A stretch of 64,000 bases of DNA from Metapseudomonas boanensis (GTDB lineage: Bacteria; Pseudomonadota; Gammaproteobacteria; Pseudomonadales; Pseudomonadaceae), in contig NZ_JAGTIS010000014.1 of NCBI RefSeq assembly GCF_018704125.1, positions 62,001 through 126,000 of the forward strand. The letters run 5' to 3'. Made by a program: the position numbers and the translations under genes. Below, piece by piece: positions 37,591 to 47,961 of the stretch. The notes under the pieces are model-generated. The model saw only the letters and a list, made by a program, of their open reading frames with translations, was not told the origin of the DNA and ran no database searches. Each line of letters opens with the position of its first letter. Position 1 is the stretch's first letter.

Positions 37591-38327
37591 TTTCCAACGA
37601 CGACGGGGTTAACGCCCCGGGCCTCGCCGCTCTGTATGGCGCGCTCAAGGATTACGCTGACTGCGTGGTCATTGCGCCGGATCAGGACAAGAGCGGTGCC
37701 AGCAGTTCCCTGACATTGGACCGCCCGCTGCATCCACAGCGTCTGGATAACGGTTTCATTAGCCTCAATGGCACGCCTACCGATTGCGTGCATCTTGGGC
37801 TTAATGGGCTGCTGGAGGAGCTTCCGGACATGGTGGTGTCGGGCATCAACCTGGGCGCCAACCTGGGCGACGATGTGTTGTATTCCGGAACGGTGGCTGC
37901 GGCCCTTGAAGGACGTTTCCTCGACCTGCCGGCATTTGCGTTCTCACTGCTGTCTCGCCAGCCCGACAACTTGCCCACAGCCGCCTACTTCGCTCACCGG
38001 CTGGTGGCTGCGCGGGACCAACTTGACCTGCCGCCGCGTACAGTGCTCAACGTGAACATTCCCAACCTGCCGCTGGACCATATCCGCGGTATCCAGATTA
38101 CTCGCCTGGGGCACCGTGCCCGCGCTGCTGCTCCAGTCAAGGTGGTCAATCCGCGTGGAAAGGAGGGGTACTGGATTTCTGTGGCCGGTGATGCCGAGGA
38201 TGGTGGCCCGGGCACCGATTTCCACGCGGTGATGCAGGGGTTCGTCTCCATCACCCCGTTGCAGCTGGACCGCACCTTCCATGATGCTCTTGGCAGTTTG
38301 GATAGCTGGCTGGAGGGGCTGTTGTGA
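37578..38327 (+). CDS. surE: 5'/3'-nucleotidase SurE
   Basis: A 249-residue metal-dependent phosphatase of nucleoside monophosphates that helps stationary-phase survival. The metal site is S-N-D-D-G at the N-terminus ([12 protein letters not shown]), with G-T-P-T-D-C-V and S-G-I-N-x-G-x-N-x-G-D-D further in. The ATG at 37578 lies inside the 3' end of truD. It is followed by pcm with a one-base overlap, part of the conserved surE-pcm-nlpD-rpoS stress cluster. Confidence 0.97.
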   Translation: MRILISNDDGVNAPGLAALYGALKDYADCVVIAPDQDKSGASSSLTLDRPLHPQRLDNGFISLNGTPTDCVHLGLNGLLEELPDMVVSGINLGANLGDDVLYSGTVAAALEGRFLDLPAFAFSLLSRQPDNLPTAAYFAHRLVAARDQLDLPPRTVLNVNIPNLPLDHIRGIQITRLGHRARAAAPVKVVNPRGKEGYWISVAGDAEDGGPGTDFHAVMQGFVSITPLQLDRTFHDALGSLDSWLEGLL

Positions 38328-39004
38328 TGTCCCGCGAACAGGATGAGTTGATGCGTCGTGGAATTGGCATGACCTCTCAGCGCACTCGTGAGCGGCTGAT
38401 CCAGCGTCTTTACGAGGAGGGGCTGTCCAATCCGCACGTGCTCGAGGCCATCCGCCGCACGCCACGTCACCTGTTCGTCGACGAAGCCCTATCGCATCGG
38501 GCTTACGAGGACACAGCACTTCCCATTGGGCACAACCAGACCATCTCGCAGCCCTATATGGTTGCGCGTATGACGGAGCTTCTGCTGGCTGCAGGGCCGC
38601 TCGACAAAGTAATGGAAATCGGTACCGGCTCTGGATATCAAACGGCGATCCTTGCCCAATTGGTTGAGCGTGTGTTTTCCGTGGAGCGCATCCAGGGACT
38701 CCAGGATCGGGCCAAGGAACGGTTGTCCGAACTTAACCTGCGCAACGTAGTGTTTCGTTGGGGGGACGGCTGGGAAGGCTGGTCCGCACTTGCTCCCTAC
38801 AACGGCATCATCGTCACCGCGGCTGCGGCCGAAGTGCCGCAAGCGTTGCTTGATCAACTTGCGCCGGAAGGGCGACTGGTGATTCCAGTCGGCGGCGGTG
38901 AAGTACAGCAGTTGATGCTGATCATTCGCGAAGAAAATGGATTCAGCCACCATGTGCTGGATGCCGTTCGATTCGTGCCGTTACTCAGCGGCCCACTGGC
39001 TTGA
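38327..39004 (+). CDS. pcm: Protein-L-isoaspartate O-methyltransferase
   Basis: A 225-residue SAM-dependent enzyme that repairs isoaspartyl damage in aged proteins. The SAM motif [10 protein letters not shown] is near residue 100 and [13 protein letters not shown] just before it. I use the ATG at 38327, overlapping the surE stop; the later methionine in R-G-I-G-M-T-S-Q-R would give the 211-residue form annotated in some pseudomonads. It leads into nlpD and rpoS. Confidence 0.95.
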   Translation: MSREQDELMRRGIGMTSQRTRERLIQRLYEEGLSNPHVLEAIRRTPRHLFVDEALSHRAYEDTALPIGHNQTISQPYMVARMTELLLAAGPLDKVMEIGTGSGYQTAILAQLVERVFSVERIQGLQDRAKERLSELNLRNVVFRWGDGWEGWSALAPYNGIIVTAAAAEVPQALLDQLAPEGRLVIPVGGGEVQQLMLIIREENGFSHHVLDAVRFVPLLSGPLA

Positions 39005-39157
39005 CTCTTCTCGCTCGCGGGCCGGAAGGCGAGCGCAATCAACCGACCCATCAAAACCAGCTTGCCCTACATAGTTTGTGCTGCGGGTGGCTGGCCCTTA
39101 TGGATAATTCCGGCACAATACGCACGATTTCGGGATGTTGAAATAAAGGGGACTAGA

Positions 39158-40027
39158 GTGAGCCTTATGGCCATTCGACATAGGATTTGTGTGGGAAGGG
39201 TGCTTGTTCTGCTGCCTGTGCTGGCCATGGGCGCGCTTCTGGCTGCTTGTTCCAGCACAACACGTGATGGAGTCCAGGTGGTGGACCGTAATCATCCGCG
39301 CGCAGCGGCGGGCTCGCAGCGACAGCCCGTGACGAGCGGCCAGTACCGTGTCCAGCGAGGAGACACGATGTATTCCATCGCATTTCGTTTCGGCTGGGAT
39401 TGGAAGGCCTTGGCTGCGCGAAATGGGATACCTGCACCCTACGTTATTCGTCCTGGCCAGATCATTCGATTCGATGGGCAGTCAGGGCAGGCGCGTCCGA
39501 CAGCGATTGCCAGGACCTCCAGCGTTGCTCCGTCAGTGGTCTCTACAAGTGCCGCCAGTCGCCCGCAAACATCCGTCCGGCAGGCCGCCACCCCGGTTGC
39601 CACGGCGCCGAGCTCGGCTTCGGCAAGCCCCCCGATGCAGCCTGTGGGCCGCTCTGCGGCGGGCTGGGCGTGGCCAGCGAGCGGTGCGCTGATCGGTCGT
39701 TTTTCATCAAACGGGAGTTTGAATAAAGGGATTGATATCGCTGGGGAATTAGGCCAGCCTGTCCTGGCTGCGTCAGATGGTTCTGTGGTGTACGCCGGAA
39801 GTGGACTACGGGGCTACGGCGAGTTGGTAATCATCAAGCACAGCGATACCTATGTAAGTGCCTATGGACATAACCGTAGGTTGTTGGTCCGGGAGGGTCA
39901 GCAGGTCAAGGTCGGGCAGACAATTGCCGAGATGGGCTCAACGGGGACTGACCGGGTGAAGCTGCATTTTGAGATTCGCCGCCAAGGTAAGCCTGTAGAC
40001 CCGCTGCAGTACCTGCCACGTCGTTGA
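39158..40027 (+). CDS. nlpD: NlpD-like lipoprotein with LysM and degenerate LytM/M23 domain
   Basis: A 289-residue outer-membrane lipoprotein that activates the cell-splitting amidase. A GTG at 39158 behind AAAGGGG gives a signal peptide ending in the lipobox L-A-A-C (about C29). A LysM domain spans about residues 63-106 (Y-R-V-Q-R-G-D-T-M-Y-S-I-A). The C-terminal LytM domain has N-K-G-I-D-I-A where active M23 enzymes have H-x-G-x-D, and K-L-H-F-E where they have H-x-H. It is therefore expected to be enzymatically inactive, like other NlpD proteins. In pseudomonads the main rpoS promoter lies in this gene. Confidence 0.94.
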   Translation: MSLMAIRHRICVGRVLVLLPVLAMGALLAACSSTTRDGVQVVDRNHPRAAAGSQRQPVTSGQYRVQRGDTMYSIAFRFGWDWKALAARNGIPAPYVIRPGQIIRFDGQSGQARPTAIARTSSVAPSVVSTSAASRPQTSVRQAATPVATAPSSASASPPMQPVGRSAAGWAWPASGALIGRFSSNGSLNKGIDIAGELGQPVLAASDGSVVYAGSGLRGYGELVIIKHSDTYVSAYGHNRRLLVREGQQVKVGQTIAEMGSTGTDRVKLHFEIRRQGKPVDPLQYLPRR

Positions 40028-40134
40028 TCCAGATTCAGCCCGTTCCACCACGTTGGTAAGGACGGGCTCGGGCGGCGCCAGGGATGAAAGGCATCGTCAG
40101 GGCTTGTTGTCGAACTCAGCAAGGGACAAAAACA

Positions 40135-41139
40135 ATGGCACTCAATAAAGAAGCGCCGGAGTTTGACGTCGATGACGAACTGCTCCTCCTGGAGCCGGGC
40201 GTCATATTGGACGAAGCATTGACCGAGGAGAATGACGCGCCTCTGCCTGCCGCTAAATCCAGACACTCAACCTCACCCAAGCAGCACAAGTATATCGACT
40301 ACACCCGCGCGCTTGACGCGACCCAGCTTTACCTCAACGAAATCGGTTTTTCCCCCCTGCTTACTCCGGAAGAAGAAGTGCATTTCGCGCGCTTGGCTCA
40401 GCGCGGAGATCCGGCTGGGCGCAAGCGCATGATCGAAAGCAACCTGCGCCTGGTAGTCAAAATCGCCAGACGCTATGTCAATCGCGGATTATCGTTGCTT
40501 GACTTGATCGAAGAGGGGAACCTTGGCCTGATCCGGGCTGTGGAGAAGTTCGATCCGGAGCGGGGATTCCGTTTCTCCACTTACGCCACTTGGTGGATCC
40601 GCCAGACCATCGAACGCGCAATCATGAATCAGACGCGGACCATTCGGTTACCGATTCATGTGGTCAAGGAACTGAACGTCTACCTGCGGGCTGCGCGCGA
40701 ACTCACCCATAAGCTCGACCACGAGCCTTCTCCGGAGGAGATTGCCAACCTGCTGGAGAAGCCGGTTGATGAGGTCAAGCGGATGCTCGGCCTCAATGAG
40801 CGGGTGACTTCGGTGGATGTATCGCTTGGTCCAGACTCCGACAAGACGTTGCTGGATACCCTGACCGACGATCGTCCGACCGACCCTTGCGAACTGCTAC
40901 AGGACGATGATCTTTCCCAGAGCATTGATCAGTGGCTATCGGAATTGACCGATAAGCAACGTGAAGTGGTGATTCGGCGCTTCGGCTTGCGTGGCCACGA
41001 AAGTTGCACGCTTGAAGAAGTGGGGCAGGAGATCGGTCTGACTCGCGAGCGGGTGCGCCAGATTCAGGTCGAGGCGCTCAAGCGTTTGCGGGAGATTCTG
41101 GAGAAGAATGGGTTGTCCAGTGACTCATTGTTTCAATAG
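40135..41139 (+). CDS. rpoS: RNA polymerase sigma factor RpoS (sigma-38)
   Basis: A 334-residue stationary-phase and general-stress sigma factor. Region 1.2 is [12 protein letters not shown]. The region 2 helix carries [12 protein letters not shown] and the -10 recognition block [16 protein letters not shown]. Region 4 ends with the helix-turn-helix [18 protein letters not shown]. The ATG at 40135 follows CAAGGGACAAAAACA; a 17-residue extension is rejected. A terminator follows, then the GacA box for rsmZ. Confidence 0.99.
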   Translation: MALNKEAPEFDVDDELLLLEPGVILDEALTEENDAPLPAAKSRHSTSPKQHKYIDYTRALDATQLYLNEIGFSPLLTPEEEVHFARLAQRGDPAGRKRMIESNLRLVVKIARRYVNRGLSLLDLIEEGNLGLIRAVEKFDPERGFRFSTYATWWIRQTIERAIMNQTRTIRLPIHVVKELNVYLRAARELTHKLDHEPSPEEIANLLEKPVDEVKRMLGLNERVTSVDVSLGPDSDKTLLDTLTDDRPTDPCELLQDDDLSQSIDQWLSELTDKQREVVIRRFGLRGHESCTLEEVGQEIGLTRERVRQIQVEALKRLREILEKNGLSSDSLFQ

Positions 41140-41157
41140 TGTCACACAGCTCAGCAG

Positions 41158-41182
41158 AGCCCGGCTTTAGCCGGGCTTTTTT
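41158..41182 (+). terminator. rpoS terminator
   Basis: AGCCCGGC and GCCGGGCT pair around TTTA and run into TTTTTT. It lies 18 bases after the rpoS stop and ends just before the rsmZ regulatory region. Confidence 0.9.
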
Positions 41183-41193
41183 ATGCGTGGCGA

Positions 41194-41211
41194 TGTAAGT
41201 GATTGCTTACA
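41194..41211 (+). promoter_or_regulatory. GacA upstream activating sequence of rsmZ
   Basis: TGTAAG-TGATTG-CTTACA is a perfect match to the TGTAAG-N6-CTTACA box bound by phosphorylated GacA. It is centred about 180 bases before the rsmZ start, the distance known for this gene in pseudomonads. The A/T-rich stretch after it (about 41281-41310) is where H-NS-like MvaT and MvaU bind in P. aeruginosa; that part is inferred. Confidence 0.92.
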
Positions 41212-41350
41212 CGTGGTGTAGGTGATCACCAGAACTGGCGGAAAGTTAACAACGAAAAAATGTGTGAAAACTTATGTAAGGTATTCAAAATAAATAATAA
41301 ATTATTTCTGAAGAACTCTTTGAGCGTTGCGTTTCTGTTTTTCGGCGGGC

Positions 41351-41378
41351 TTGCCCGTTAGTTCCGGGTTGCTAATAT
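41351..41378 (+). promoter_or_regulatory. rsmZ core promoter
   Basis: TTGCCC (41351-41356) and TAATAT (41373-41378) are separated by 16 bases, a sigma-70 arrangement that places the start at about 41384-41386, just where the first RsmZ hairpin begins. Confidence 0.7.
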
Positions 41379-41384
41379 CACCCC

Positions 41385-41518
41385 TGCGTACAGGACGTAT
41401 GCAGGTCGACACCGGACGTTGACTAGGACATCGTAGGACACGATTCATCAGGATGATGAACAAGGAATACAGGGAATAGGGACAAAAGAGTGGGCGGGTA
41501 ATCCCCGCCCCTTTTTTT
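41385..41518 (+). ncRNA. rsmZ: Regulatory small RNA RsmZ
   Basis: A small RNA of about 134 bases between rpoS and fdxA. It sequesters the translational repressors RsmA/RsmE and so switches on secondary metabolism and biofilm traits under Gac control. Eight GGA motifs are seen (from 41393, 41414, 41426, 41436, 41451, 41464, 41473 and 41480), several of them in hairpin loops: CTGCGTAC..GTATGCAG, GTCGAC..GTTGAC, ATCGT..ACGAT and TCATC..GATGA. It ends in an intrinsic terminator with GGGCGGG/CCCGCCC and seven T. Position, GacA box and GGA loops together make the call firm. Confidence 0.95.
41492..41518 (+). terminator. rsmZ terminator
   Basis: GGGCGGG (41492-41498) and CCCGCCC (41504-41510) close on TAATC and are followed by C and seven T. 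Confidence 0.92.
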
Positions 41519-41531
41519 GCCCGAAGAAAGC

Positions 41532-41557
41532 AAAAGGCCCGCAACTGCGGGCCTTTT
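41532..41557 (-). terminator. fdxA terminator
   Basis: AAAAGGCCCGC and GCGGGCCTTTT form a perfect 11-base stem around AACT, 23 bases beyond the fdxA stop. It is symmetric, so it can also back up rsmZ termination from the other side. Confidence 0.88.
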
Positions 41558-41579
41558 GTATATGGGCAGCTTGGCGCGG

Positions 41580-41903
41580 TTAGCGCTCAAGGTGCTCCAG
41601 TTTGCCTTTGACGCCGTCCCACTCTTCAGCGTCGGGCAGCGATTCCTTCTTCTCGGTGATGTTCGGCCAGACTTCAGCCAGGTCACGGTTCAGGTCGATG
41701 AATTCCTGCATGTCCTCAGGTACTTCATCTTCTGAGAAGATGGCCTGGGCCGGGCATTCAGGCTCGCAGAGAGCGCAATCGATGCACTCGTCCGGATGAA
41801 TGACCAGGAAATTCGGGCCTTCGTAGAAGCAGTCCACCGGACAGACTTCCACACAATCGGTGTATTTGCATTTGATGCAGTTGTCGGTGACGACGAAGGT
41901 CAT
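41580..41903 (-). CDS. fdxA: Seven-iron ferredoxin FdxA ([3Fe-4S][4Fe-4S])
   Basis: A 107-residue electron carrier. The N-terminal half carries the cysteine pattern of Azotobacter-type Fd[15 protein letters not shown] and [12 protein letters not shown], which binds one 3Fe and one 4Fe cluster. An acidic C-terminal tail follows. The ATG at 41903 has an AGGAGAAG ribosome site. It sits back to back with rsmZ, an arrangement conserved in pseudomonads. Fpr, a candidate reductase partner, is encoded at 52883. Confidence 0.96.
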   Translation of the reverse strand: MTFVVTDNCIKCKYTDCVEVCPVDCFYEGPNFLVIHPDECIDCALCEPECPAQAIFSEDEVPEDMQEFIDLNRDLAEVWPNITEKKESLPDAEEWDGVKGKLEHLER

Positions 41904-42042
41904 TTCTATTCTTCTCCTCAAGCGGCGGCTCGGAAGCCTTCTATATCAGGCCTCTCGGCTCGGGAATGCACGATTGCGGGGCCGGCTGAACCCCGACGCA
42001 CTCCAGAGCGCGCGGGATTCTAGCAGCTTGCGTGGGTTGGCG

Positions 42043-44616
42043 TTAGATGCGTGACTTCAATGTATATATCAGCTCCAGTGCGCGGCGGGGTGTCAGATCA
42101 TCGGGATTGATCTTCGACAATTCGTCCAGAACCGGGTGTGGCAGGCTGGCGAACAGGTCGCTCTGCATAGGCGCGCGGGGTTGTCCGGAAAGCGGGCGAG
42201 GCACTTCGTGGGGCAGGCTAGTGGTTTCCAGGCGTGACAGATGTTCCTTGGCTCGCTGGATGACCCCGCCAGGTACGCCTGCCAGTTGTGCCACCGCCAG
42301 GCCGTAGCTTTGGCTCGCTGGGCCGGGCAGCACATGGTGCAGGAATACGATTCGCTCGTTGTGCTCGGTTGCGTTGAGATGCACGTTGGCGACCACAGGC
42401 TCGCTCTCAGGCAAGACTGTCAGCTCGAAATAGTGAGTTGCGAACAGCGTGAATGCACGCAAGCGTGCCAAATGCTCAGCGGCTGCCCAGGCCAGCGACA
42501 GACCGTCAAACGTGCTGGTGCCACGCCCCACTTCGTCCATGAGCACCAGGCTGCTAGCACTGGCATTGTGGAGAATGTTGGCGGTTTCACTCATTTCCAC
42601 CATGAAAGTAGAGCGTCCGCCAGCCAGATCATCGCTGGAGCCGATACGGGTGAAAATCCGATCGACCAGTGACAGCTCGCAACTGGCTGCGGGTACGAAG
42701 CAGCCGATATGGGCGAGAAGCACAATCAACGCGGTCTGGCGCATGTAGGTCGATTTACCACCCATATTGGGGCCGGTGATGATCAACATGCGTGTGGCGT
42801 CGTCCAGTCCGAGGTCGTTGGCCACGAATGGGGTATCCAGTACCTGCTCGACTACGGGGTGGCGACCCTGGCTGATTCGCATGCAGGGCTCATCGACGAA
42901 GCGCGGACGATTCAGGTCGAGATTCAGGGCGCGCTCGGCAAAGTTGCTCAGCACGTCCAGCTCCGCCAGCGCTGCAGCAGTGTCTTGCAACGGCGCCAGT
43001 TGTTCGATCAACAGCTCCAGCAGTTCGTCATAGAGCATCTTCTCGCGAGCCAGGGCACGGCTTTTGGCAGACAGCGCCTTGTCCTCGAAAGCTTTCAGTT
43101 CCGGGGTGATGAAGCGCTCGGCGCCTTTCAGTGTCTGGCGTCGGATGTAATCCGCCGGTGCCTGCTCGGCCTGCACGCGCGGCAATTCGATGTAGTAACC
43201 GTGGATTCGGTTGTATCCGACCTTGAGGTTGGGTAGCCCTGTGCGTGCTTTCTCCCGGGCCTCGAGGTCCATGAGGTACTGCCCAGCGTTCTCGCTGAGC
43301 GCCTGAAGCTCGTCGAGCTCGGCGTCATAGCCCGTCTTGATCACGCCGCCGTCGCGAATCACTGCCGGCGGATTATCAATGATTGCCCGGGCGAGCAGTT
43401 CAGCGAGCTCGGGATAGGTGCGGATGCTGCCAGCCAGACCCTGTAAGTGGGGCACGTCAAGCTCGGTCATGGCGCCTTGAAGTTGTGGCAAGGCGGCAAG
43501 TGCATCGCGCAGGCGCGCCAGGTCACGGGGGCGCGCATTACGCAGGCCGATACGCGCCAGGATGCGCTCGACGTCGCCGATCTCCTTCAACTGCGGCTGC
43601 AGGCTCTCGAAGCGATAACGCTCCAGCAAACAGTCGATCGCATCCTGGCGAGCCTCCAGAACCGAGCGGTCGCGCAGAGGGCGGTTCAGCCAGCGGCTCA
43701 ATAGGCGACTGCCCATGGCGGTCTGGCAGCGGTCGATAACCGACTGCAGCGTGTTGTCGCGCCCACCGGACAGGTTGAGATCCAGTTCGAGGTTGCGCCG
43801 ACTGGCGGCGTCGAGGATGACCGTGTCATCGATTCGCTCGTGGCGCAGGCTGCGCAGGTGGGGCAGGGCGGTGCGCTGGGTTTCCTTGGCATAGCCGAGC
43901 AGACAGCCGGCGGCACCGATCGCCAGGGTCAAGGTCTCGCAGCCGAAACCTTTCAGGTCCTGAACGCCAAACTGCTGGCAGAGGCTCTTGAATGCGGAGT
44001 CTCGGTCGAAGTCCCAGGGCGCACGACGGCGAACACCCTTGCGCTTCTCGGCAGGTAGCCCCTGGGGCCAGTCATCGGGTATCAACAACTCCGCGGGATT
44101 GAGGCGCTCCAGTTCAGCCAGCAGGTTTTCCCAGCTTTTGATCTCTTGCACGCTGAAACGACCGCTGGTGATGTCCAGCGCCGCGAGGCCAAACAAGCGC
44201 TCGTCACCCAGTACGGCTGCCAGCAGGTTGTCGCGGCGCTCGTCGAGCAGCGCCTCGTCGCTTACCGTACCTGGGGTTATGATCCGGACCACCTGGCGTT
44301 CCACGGGGCCCTTGCTGGTCGCCGGGTCGCCGATCTGTTCGCAGATCACCACCGACTCACCCAGCTTGACCAACTTGGCCAGGTAGCCTTCCACCGAGTG
44401 GAAGGGGATGCCGGCCATGGGAATCACCTTGCCGGCCGACTGGCCACGGGCGGTCAGAGTGATATCGAGAAGCTTGGCCGCCTTCTTGGCGTCCTCGTAG
44501 AAGATCTCGTAGAAGTCTCCCATGCGGTAGAACATCAGCTGGTCCGGATGCTGGTTCTTCAGCCTCCAGTACTGCTGCATCATGGGGGTGTGTTCACTGA
44601 GATCGTTCTGACTCAT
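42043..44616 (-). CDS. mutS: DNA mismatch repair protein MutS
   Basis: An 857-residue mismatch-recognition ATPase. The mismatch-binding F-Y-E motif stands in M-G-D-F-Y-E-I-F near residue 37. The connector, lever and clamp regions follow, and Walker A is [11 protein letters not shown]-x-G-R-G-T-S-T and T-H-Y-F-E-L are intact. A C-terminal D-L-F-A-S-L-P-H-P resembles the beta-clamp binding region. The ATG at 44616 gives [14 protein letters not shown]; 64 upstream residues in frame overlap the divergent cinA gene and are rejected. Confidence 0.99.
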   Translation of the reverse strand: MSQNDLSEHTPMMQQYWRLKNQHPDQLMFYRMGDFYEIFYEDAKKAAKLLDITLTARGQSAGKVIPMAGIPFHSVEGYLAKLVKLGESVVICEQIGDPATSKGPVERQVVRIITPGTVSDEALLDERRDNLLAAVLGDERLFGLAALDITSGRFSVQEIKSWENLLAELERLNPAELLIPDDWPQGLPAEKRKGVRRRAPWDFDRDSAFKSLCQQFGVQDLKGFGCETLTLAIGAAGCLLGYAKETQRTALPHLRSLRHERIDDTVILDAASRRNLELDLNLSGGRDNTLQSVIDRCQTAMGSRLLSRWLNRPLRDRSVLEARQDAIDCLLERYRFESLQPQLKEIGDVERILARIGLRNARPRDLARLRDALAALPQLQGAMTELDVPHLQGLAGSIRTYPELAELLARAIIDNPPAVIRDGGVIKTGYDAELDELQALSENAGQYLMDLEAREKARTGLPNLKVGYNRIHGYYIELPRVQAEQAPADYIRRQTLKGAERFITPELKAFEDKALSAKSRALAREKMLYDELLELLIEQLAPLQDTAAALAELDVLSNFAERALNLDLNRPRFVDEPCMRISQGRHPVVEQVLDTPFVANDLGLDDATRMLIITGPNMGGKSTYMRQTALIVLLAHIGCFVPAASCELSLVDRIFTRIGSSDDLAGGRSTFMVEMSETANILHNASASSLVLMDEVGRGTSTFDGLSLAWAAAEHLARLRAFTLFATHYFELTVLPESEPVVANVHLNATEHNERIVFLHHVLPGPASQSYGLAVAQLAGVPGGVIQRAKEHLSRLETTSLPHEVPRPLSGQPRAPMQSDLFASLPHPVLDELSKINPDDLTPRRALELIYTLKSRI

Positions 44617-44686
44617 CGACTGGCCTTGCGTGCAAAAGGCGCTAGTGTACGGTATCCCATTGGCATGCTTTAACCCCGGAGTGCAT

Positions 44687-45181
44687 ATGTACGTATCAGA
44701 TGAAGATCTGACGACCCTTGCTGCCCGCCTGGGCGAGTTGCTCAAGGCCCAAGGCGCTCTCGTCAGCACCGCCGAGTCCTGCACTGGTGGGGGCATTGCA
44801 GAAGCCATTACGCGGATTCCTGGCAGTTCTGCTTGGTTCGAGGCGGGTTACATCACCTATTCAAACCAGCAGAAAACGCTGCAGTTGGCCGTGCCATCCG
44901 AGCTGTTCCCACAGGTTGGGGCGGTCAGTCGGGAGGTGGTCGAAGCGATGGTCCGGGGAGCCCACTCGCACAGTGGGGCGCGTTTTGCAGTATCTGTCAG
45001 CGGCGTTGCCGGTCCCGATGGCGGATCAGTGGACAAGCCGGTGGGTACAGTCTGGATCGCGTGGGGCGATGGTGCCCGAATACTGGCCGAGCGCTTCCAT
45101 TTCCCTGGCGATCGACTCTCCGTGCGCCGGCAAGCGGTTGCGTCAGCTCTCCAGGGGCTGATCCGACTAGCTGCAGGATAA
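44687..45181 (+). CDS. pncC: CinA C-terminal-domain protein (NMN amidohydrolase PncC type)
   Basis: A 164-residue stand-alone CinA C-terminal domain. Such proteins deamidate nicotinamide mononucleotide in NAD recycling. The catalytic block [10 protein letters not shown] is near residue 28, [15 protein letters not shown] follows, and S-G-V-A-G-P-D-G-G is near 106. The ATG at 44687 lies behind CCGGAG. It is divergent from mutS and about 105 bases before recA, as in most pseudomonads and in E. coli-like orders. Confidence 0.92.
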   Translation: MYVSDEDLTTLAARLGELLKAQGALVSTAESCTGGGIAEAITRIPGSSAWFEAGYITYSNQQKTLQLAVPSELFPQVGAVSREVVEAMVRGAHSHSGARFAVSVSGVAGPDGGSVDKPVGTVWIAWGDGARILAERFHFPGDRLSVRRQAVASALQGLIRLAAG

Positions 45182-45226
45182 AAAGCCTGTGAGGGGTAGG
45201 CGCGTGACTTGCCCTATGGAATAATA

Positions 45227-45242
45227 CTGGCTACTTATACAG
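45227..45242 (+). promoter_or_regulatory. LexA (SOS) box upstream of recA
   Basis: CTGG-CTACTTAT-ACAG matches the CTG-N10-CAG LexA consensus with one deviation in the left half. It lies 45 bases before the recA ATG and overlaps the likely -10 region, which fits LexA repression of recA. Confidence 0.75.
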
Positions 45243-45286
45243 TTGTTGGTGGCCGCCAGGCCCTCTTGATTTTAGTGAGGACTTCA

Positions 45287-46330
45287 ATGGACGAGAACAA
45301 GAAGCGTGCTTTGGCTGCTGCCCTGGGCCAGATCGAGAAACAGTTCGGCAAAGGTGCCGTGATGCGCATGGGCGATCATGATCGCCAGGCCATTCCTGCA
45401 ATTTCCACCGGTTCCCTCGGGCTGGACATCGCTCTCGGGATTGGCGGCTTGCCAAAGGGGCGTATCGTCGAAATTTACGGTCCGGAGTCTTCCGGTAAAA
45501 CCACCCTGACCCTCTCGGTCATTGCTGAAGCCCAGAAGCAAGGCGCCACCTGTGCCTTCGTCGATGCCGAACACGCACTGGATCCGGATTACGCCGGCAA
45601 GCTTGGTGTGAATGTCGATGACTTGCTGGTTTCCCAGCCTGATACCGGCGAGCAGGCACTGGAAATCACCGACATGCTGGTGCGCTCCAATGCTGTCGAC
45701 GTGATCATTGTCGACTCTGTGGCTGCACTGGTACCCAAGGCCGAAATCGAAGGCGAGATGGGTGACTCCCACGTTGGTCTGCAGGCCCGCCTGATGTCCC
45801 AGGCGCTGCGTAAGATCACTGGTAACATCAAGAACGCCAACTGCCTGGTGATCTTCATCAACCAGATCCGGATGAAGATCGGCGTGATGTTTGGCAACCC
45901 CGAAACCACGACTGGTGGTAACGCCCTGAAGTTCTACGCATCCGTGCGTCTGGATATCCGTCGCATCGGCGCTGTGAAGGAAGGCGAGGAAGTGGTGGGC
46001 AGCGAAACTCGCGTCAAGGTCGTCAAGAACAAGGTCGCCCCGCCGTTCCGTCAGGCTGAGTTCCAGATCATGTACGGCAAGGGTATCTACCGCACCGGCG
46101 AGATCATTGACCTGGGCGTACAGCAGGGGCTGATCGAGAAGTCCGGCGCCTGGTACAGCTACCAGGGCAACAAGATCGGCCAGGGTAAGGCCAATGCAGC
46201 CAAGTATCTGGAAGACAATCCCGAGACTGGCAGCGCCATCGAGAAGATCATTCGCGAGAGGTTGCTGGTGGATTCCGCAGCGAGCAAGTCGGCAGCGACT
46301 GCGGAAGATCTGGCTGATGTAGATATCTGA
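45287..46330 (+). CDS. recA: Recombinase RecA
   Basis: A 347-residue strand-exchange ATPase and LexA coprotease. Walker A is G-P-E-S-S-G-K-T-T near residue 66, with V-D-A-E-H-A-L-D-P after it, and the DNA-binding loops lie in the blocks [11 protein letters not shown] and [14 protein letters not shown]. It ends in an acidic tail (E-D-L-A-D-V-D-I). I use the ATG at 45287; the in-frame stretch to 45209 covers the LexA box. recX follows 7 bases later. Confidence 0.99.
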   Translation: MDENKKRALAAALGQIEKQFGKGAVMRMGDHDRQAIPAISTGSLGLDIALGIGGLPKGRIVEIYGPESSGKTTLTLSVIAEAQKQGATCAFVDAEHALDPDYAGKLGVNVDDLLVSQPDTGEQALEITDMLVRSNAVDVIIVDSVAALVPKAEIEGEMGDSHVGLQARLMSQALRKITGNIKNANCLVIFINQIRMKIGVMFGNPETTTGGNALKFYASVRLDIRRIGAVKEGEEVVGSETRVKVVKNKVAPPFRQAEFQIMYGKGIYRTGEIIDLGVQQGLIEKSGAWYSYQGNKIGQGKANAAKYLEDNPETGSAIEKIIRERLLVDSAASKSAATAEDLADVDI

Positions 46331-46337
46331 TATCTCA

Positions 46338-46805
46338 ATGCCCGTCATACTCGACAGCCCCGCTGCTGTGCGGCGTGCTGCTATGGACCTGCTTGCGCAA
46401 CGCGAACATGGGCGGGTCGAGCTGACGCGTAAGCTGCGTCAGCGTGGCGCCCCGATCGAGTTGATTGACAGTGCCCTCGACCGTTTGGCGGAAGAGGGCC
46501 TGCTCTCCGAATCCCGTTATCTTGAAAGCTTCATCGCCAGCCGTGCCCGAGGTGGCTATGGGCCGCAGCGCATTCGTGAAGAATTGGCGCTGCGTGGGCT
46601 GCCGCGCGGCGATATTGATCAGGCGCTGCGTGAGGCTGAGGTCGATTGGGGAGAGCAGTTGCGTGAAGTCTGGTGTCGCAAGTTCGGTGGTCGGCTGCCT
46701 CAGGACGCTCGCGAGCGCGCTCAGCAAGGTCGTTATCTTGCCTACCGGGGTTTCTCCATGGAGATGATCAGCCGAGTGCTTCGTGGCGGTTCCTTGGACG
46801 ATTGA
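46338..46805 (+). CDS. recX: RecA regulator RecX
   Basis: A 155-residue all-helical protein made of three-helix repeats. It shows the family marks [27 protein letters not shown] and [17 protein letters not shown], with a C-terminal R-G-F-S-M-E-M-I. RecX caps RecA filaments and blocks their growth. The 7-base gap after recA implies one SOS-controlled transcript. Confidence 0.96.
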   Translation: MPVILDSPAAVRRAAMDLLAQREHGRVELTRKLRQRGAPIELIDSALDRLAEEGLLSESRYLESFIASRARGGYGPQRIREELALRGLPRGDIDQALREAEVDWGEQLREVWCRKFGGRLPQDARERAQQGRYLAYRGFSMEMISRVLRGGSLDD

Positions 46806-46881
46806 AACGGGCAGCCTTAAGCCATGCGCTCTTGGCGCATGGCTATCAATCGTGATCGAGGAATGTGCGTGGTTTGTCGGC

Positions 46882-47961
46882 TCAGGCCTTGGCGGCCCAG
46901 TTCTGCGGCAGGTTGATGAAGTCGATCAACTCACGCAGACGGCCATGGTCGCGGCCGTTGAATGGGAAGGCCAAGCGGATCAGGTCGCAGAATTCCGGCT
47001 CGTCCTTTTCCGACTCACAGTAGGGTTGTAGGGTGAATGCCCCTTGCTGGCACAGGTCACCGAAACTCTCCTGAACATGCACCATGGCTTCATCGTTGAG
47101 GCCGTGATTCATGCGGATTACGAAGATGTTCTTCAGCCAGCGGCTTGAATGGTAGTTGCTGTAGAACCTGGAAATCTCGGCGGCTGCCTCGTCAGCGCTC
47201 TTTACCAGACGCATCAGTTTCATATCGCTGGGCAGGATGTAGCGATTTTCCTCCAACTGCCTATGCAGGAAACTCATGGCGTCTTCCCAATAGCTGCCAT
47301 CGGGTTCGTCCAGCAGCAAGATCGGAACGATTGGACTCTTACCAGTCTGGATCAGCGTGAGCACTTCCAGTGCTTCGTCCAGCGTGCCGAAGCCTCCGGG
47401 ACACAGCACCAAGGCATCTGCTTCCTTGACGAAGAACAGCTTGCGTACAAAGAAGAAGTGGAACGAAAGCAGGTGCTCTGAGCCGTCGACGATGTCATTC
47501 GCGCGTTGCTCGAAGGGCAGGGTGATGTTCAGCCCGAGGCTGTTTTCCAGTCCGGCTCCTTCGTGGGCTGCTGACATGATGCCGCCACCGGCACCAGTGA
47601 TGACCATCAGGTCGCGCTTGGCCAGTTCACTGCCGAGATGGCGAGCGAGAGCATAGAGCGGGTGTTGTTTTGGGGTGCGCGCGGAGCCGAAAACCGTGAC
47701 TTTGCGTCTGCGCTTGAACTGCTCGAGGGCGCTGAAGGCATGCTCCAGCTCGCGCAGGGTCTGCAGCATGATCTTGGCATCCCAGCGATTGCGGTCCGCC
47801 TGGGCCATCCGGACCACAGTGATCAGCATTTCTCGATAGAGAGAGAGGTTGGGGCTGCCGCTTGGGACAGTGAGGTTGATCAGTTCGTCGACCTTTTGCC
47901 GGAGGTCGATGCCGCTGGTTTGGAAGTGCCGGGATAAATAATCGTCCGGGTCATACGACAT
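46882..47961 (-). CDS. LOG-family protein (TIGR00730/YgdH-like)
   Basis: A 359-residue Rossmann-fold protein of the family that includes nucleotide 5'-monophosphate nucleosidases and cytokinin-activating LOG enzymes. The two signature blocks are visible: G-A-G-G-G-I-M-S-A-A-H-E-G-A in the middle and P-G-G-F-G-T-L-D-E-A-L-E near residue 210. I start at the ATG at 47961 because AAGGAG lies 6 bases before it; nearby ATGs at 47967 and 47979 are less well placed. It is longer than plant LOG and shorter than PpnN. Substrate unknown, probably a purine nucleotide. Confidence 0.85.
   Translation of the reverse strand: MSYDPDDYLSRHFQTSGIDLRQKVDELINLTVPSGSPNLSLYREMLITVVRMAQADRNRWDAKIMLQTLRELEHAFSALEQFKRRRKVTVFGSARTPKQHPLYALARHLGSELAKRDLMVITGAGGGIMSAAHEGAGLENSLGLNITLPFEQRANDIVDGSEHLLSFHFFFVRKLFFVKEADALVLCPGGFGTLDEALEVLTLIQTGKSPIVPILLLDEPDGSYWEDAMSFLHRQLEENRYILPSDMKLMRLVKSADEAAAEISRFYSNYHSSRWLKNIFVIRMNHGLNDEAMVHVQESFGDLCQQGAFTLQPYCESEKDEPEFCDLIRLAFPFNGRDHGRLRELIDFINLPQNWAAKA

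Noticed and set aside
41230-41320. A/T-rich patch as a sign of horizontal transfer
   Set aside because: It is the upstream region of rsmZ, which is known to be A/T-rich and bound by H-NS-like proteins. The flanking genes are core.
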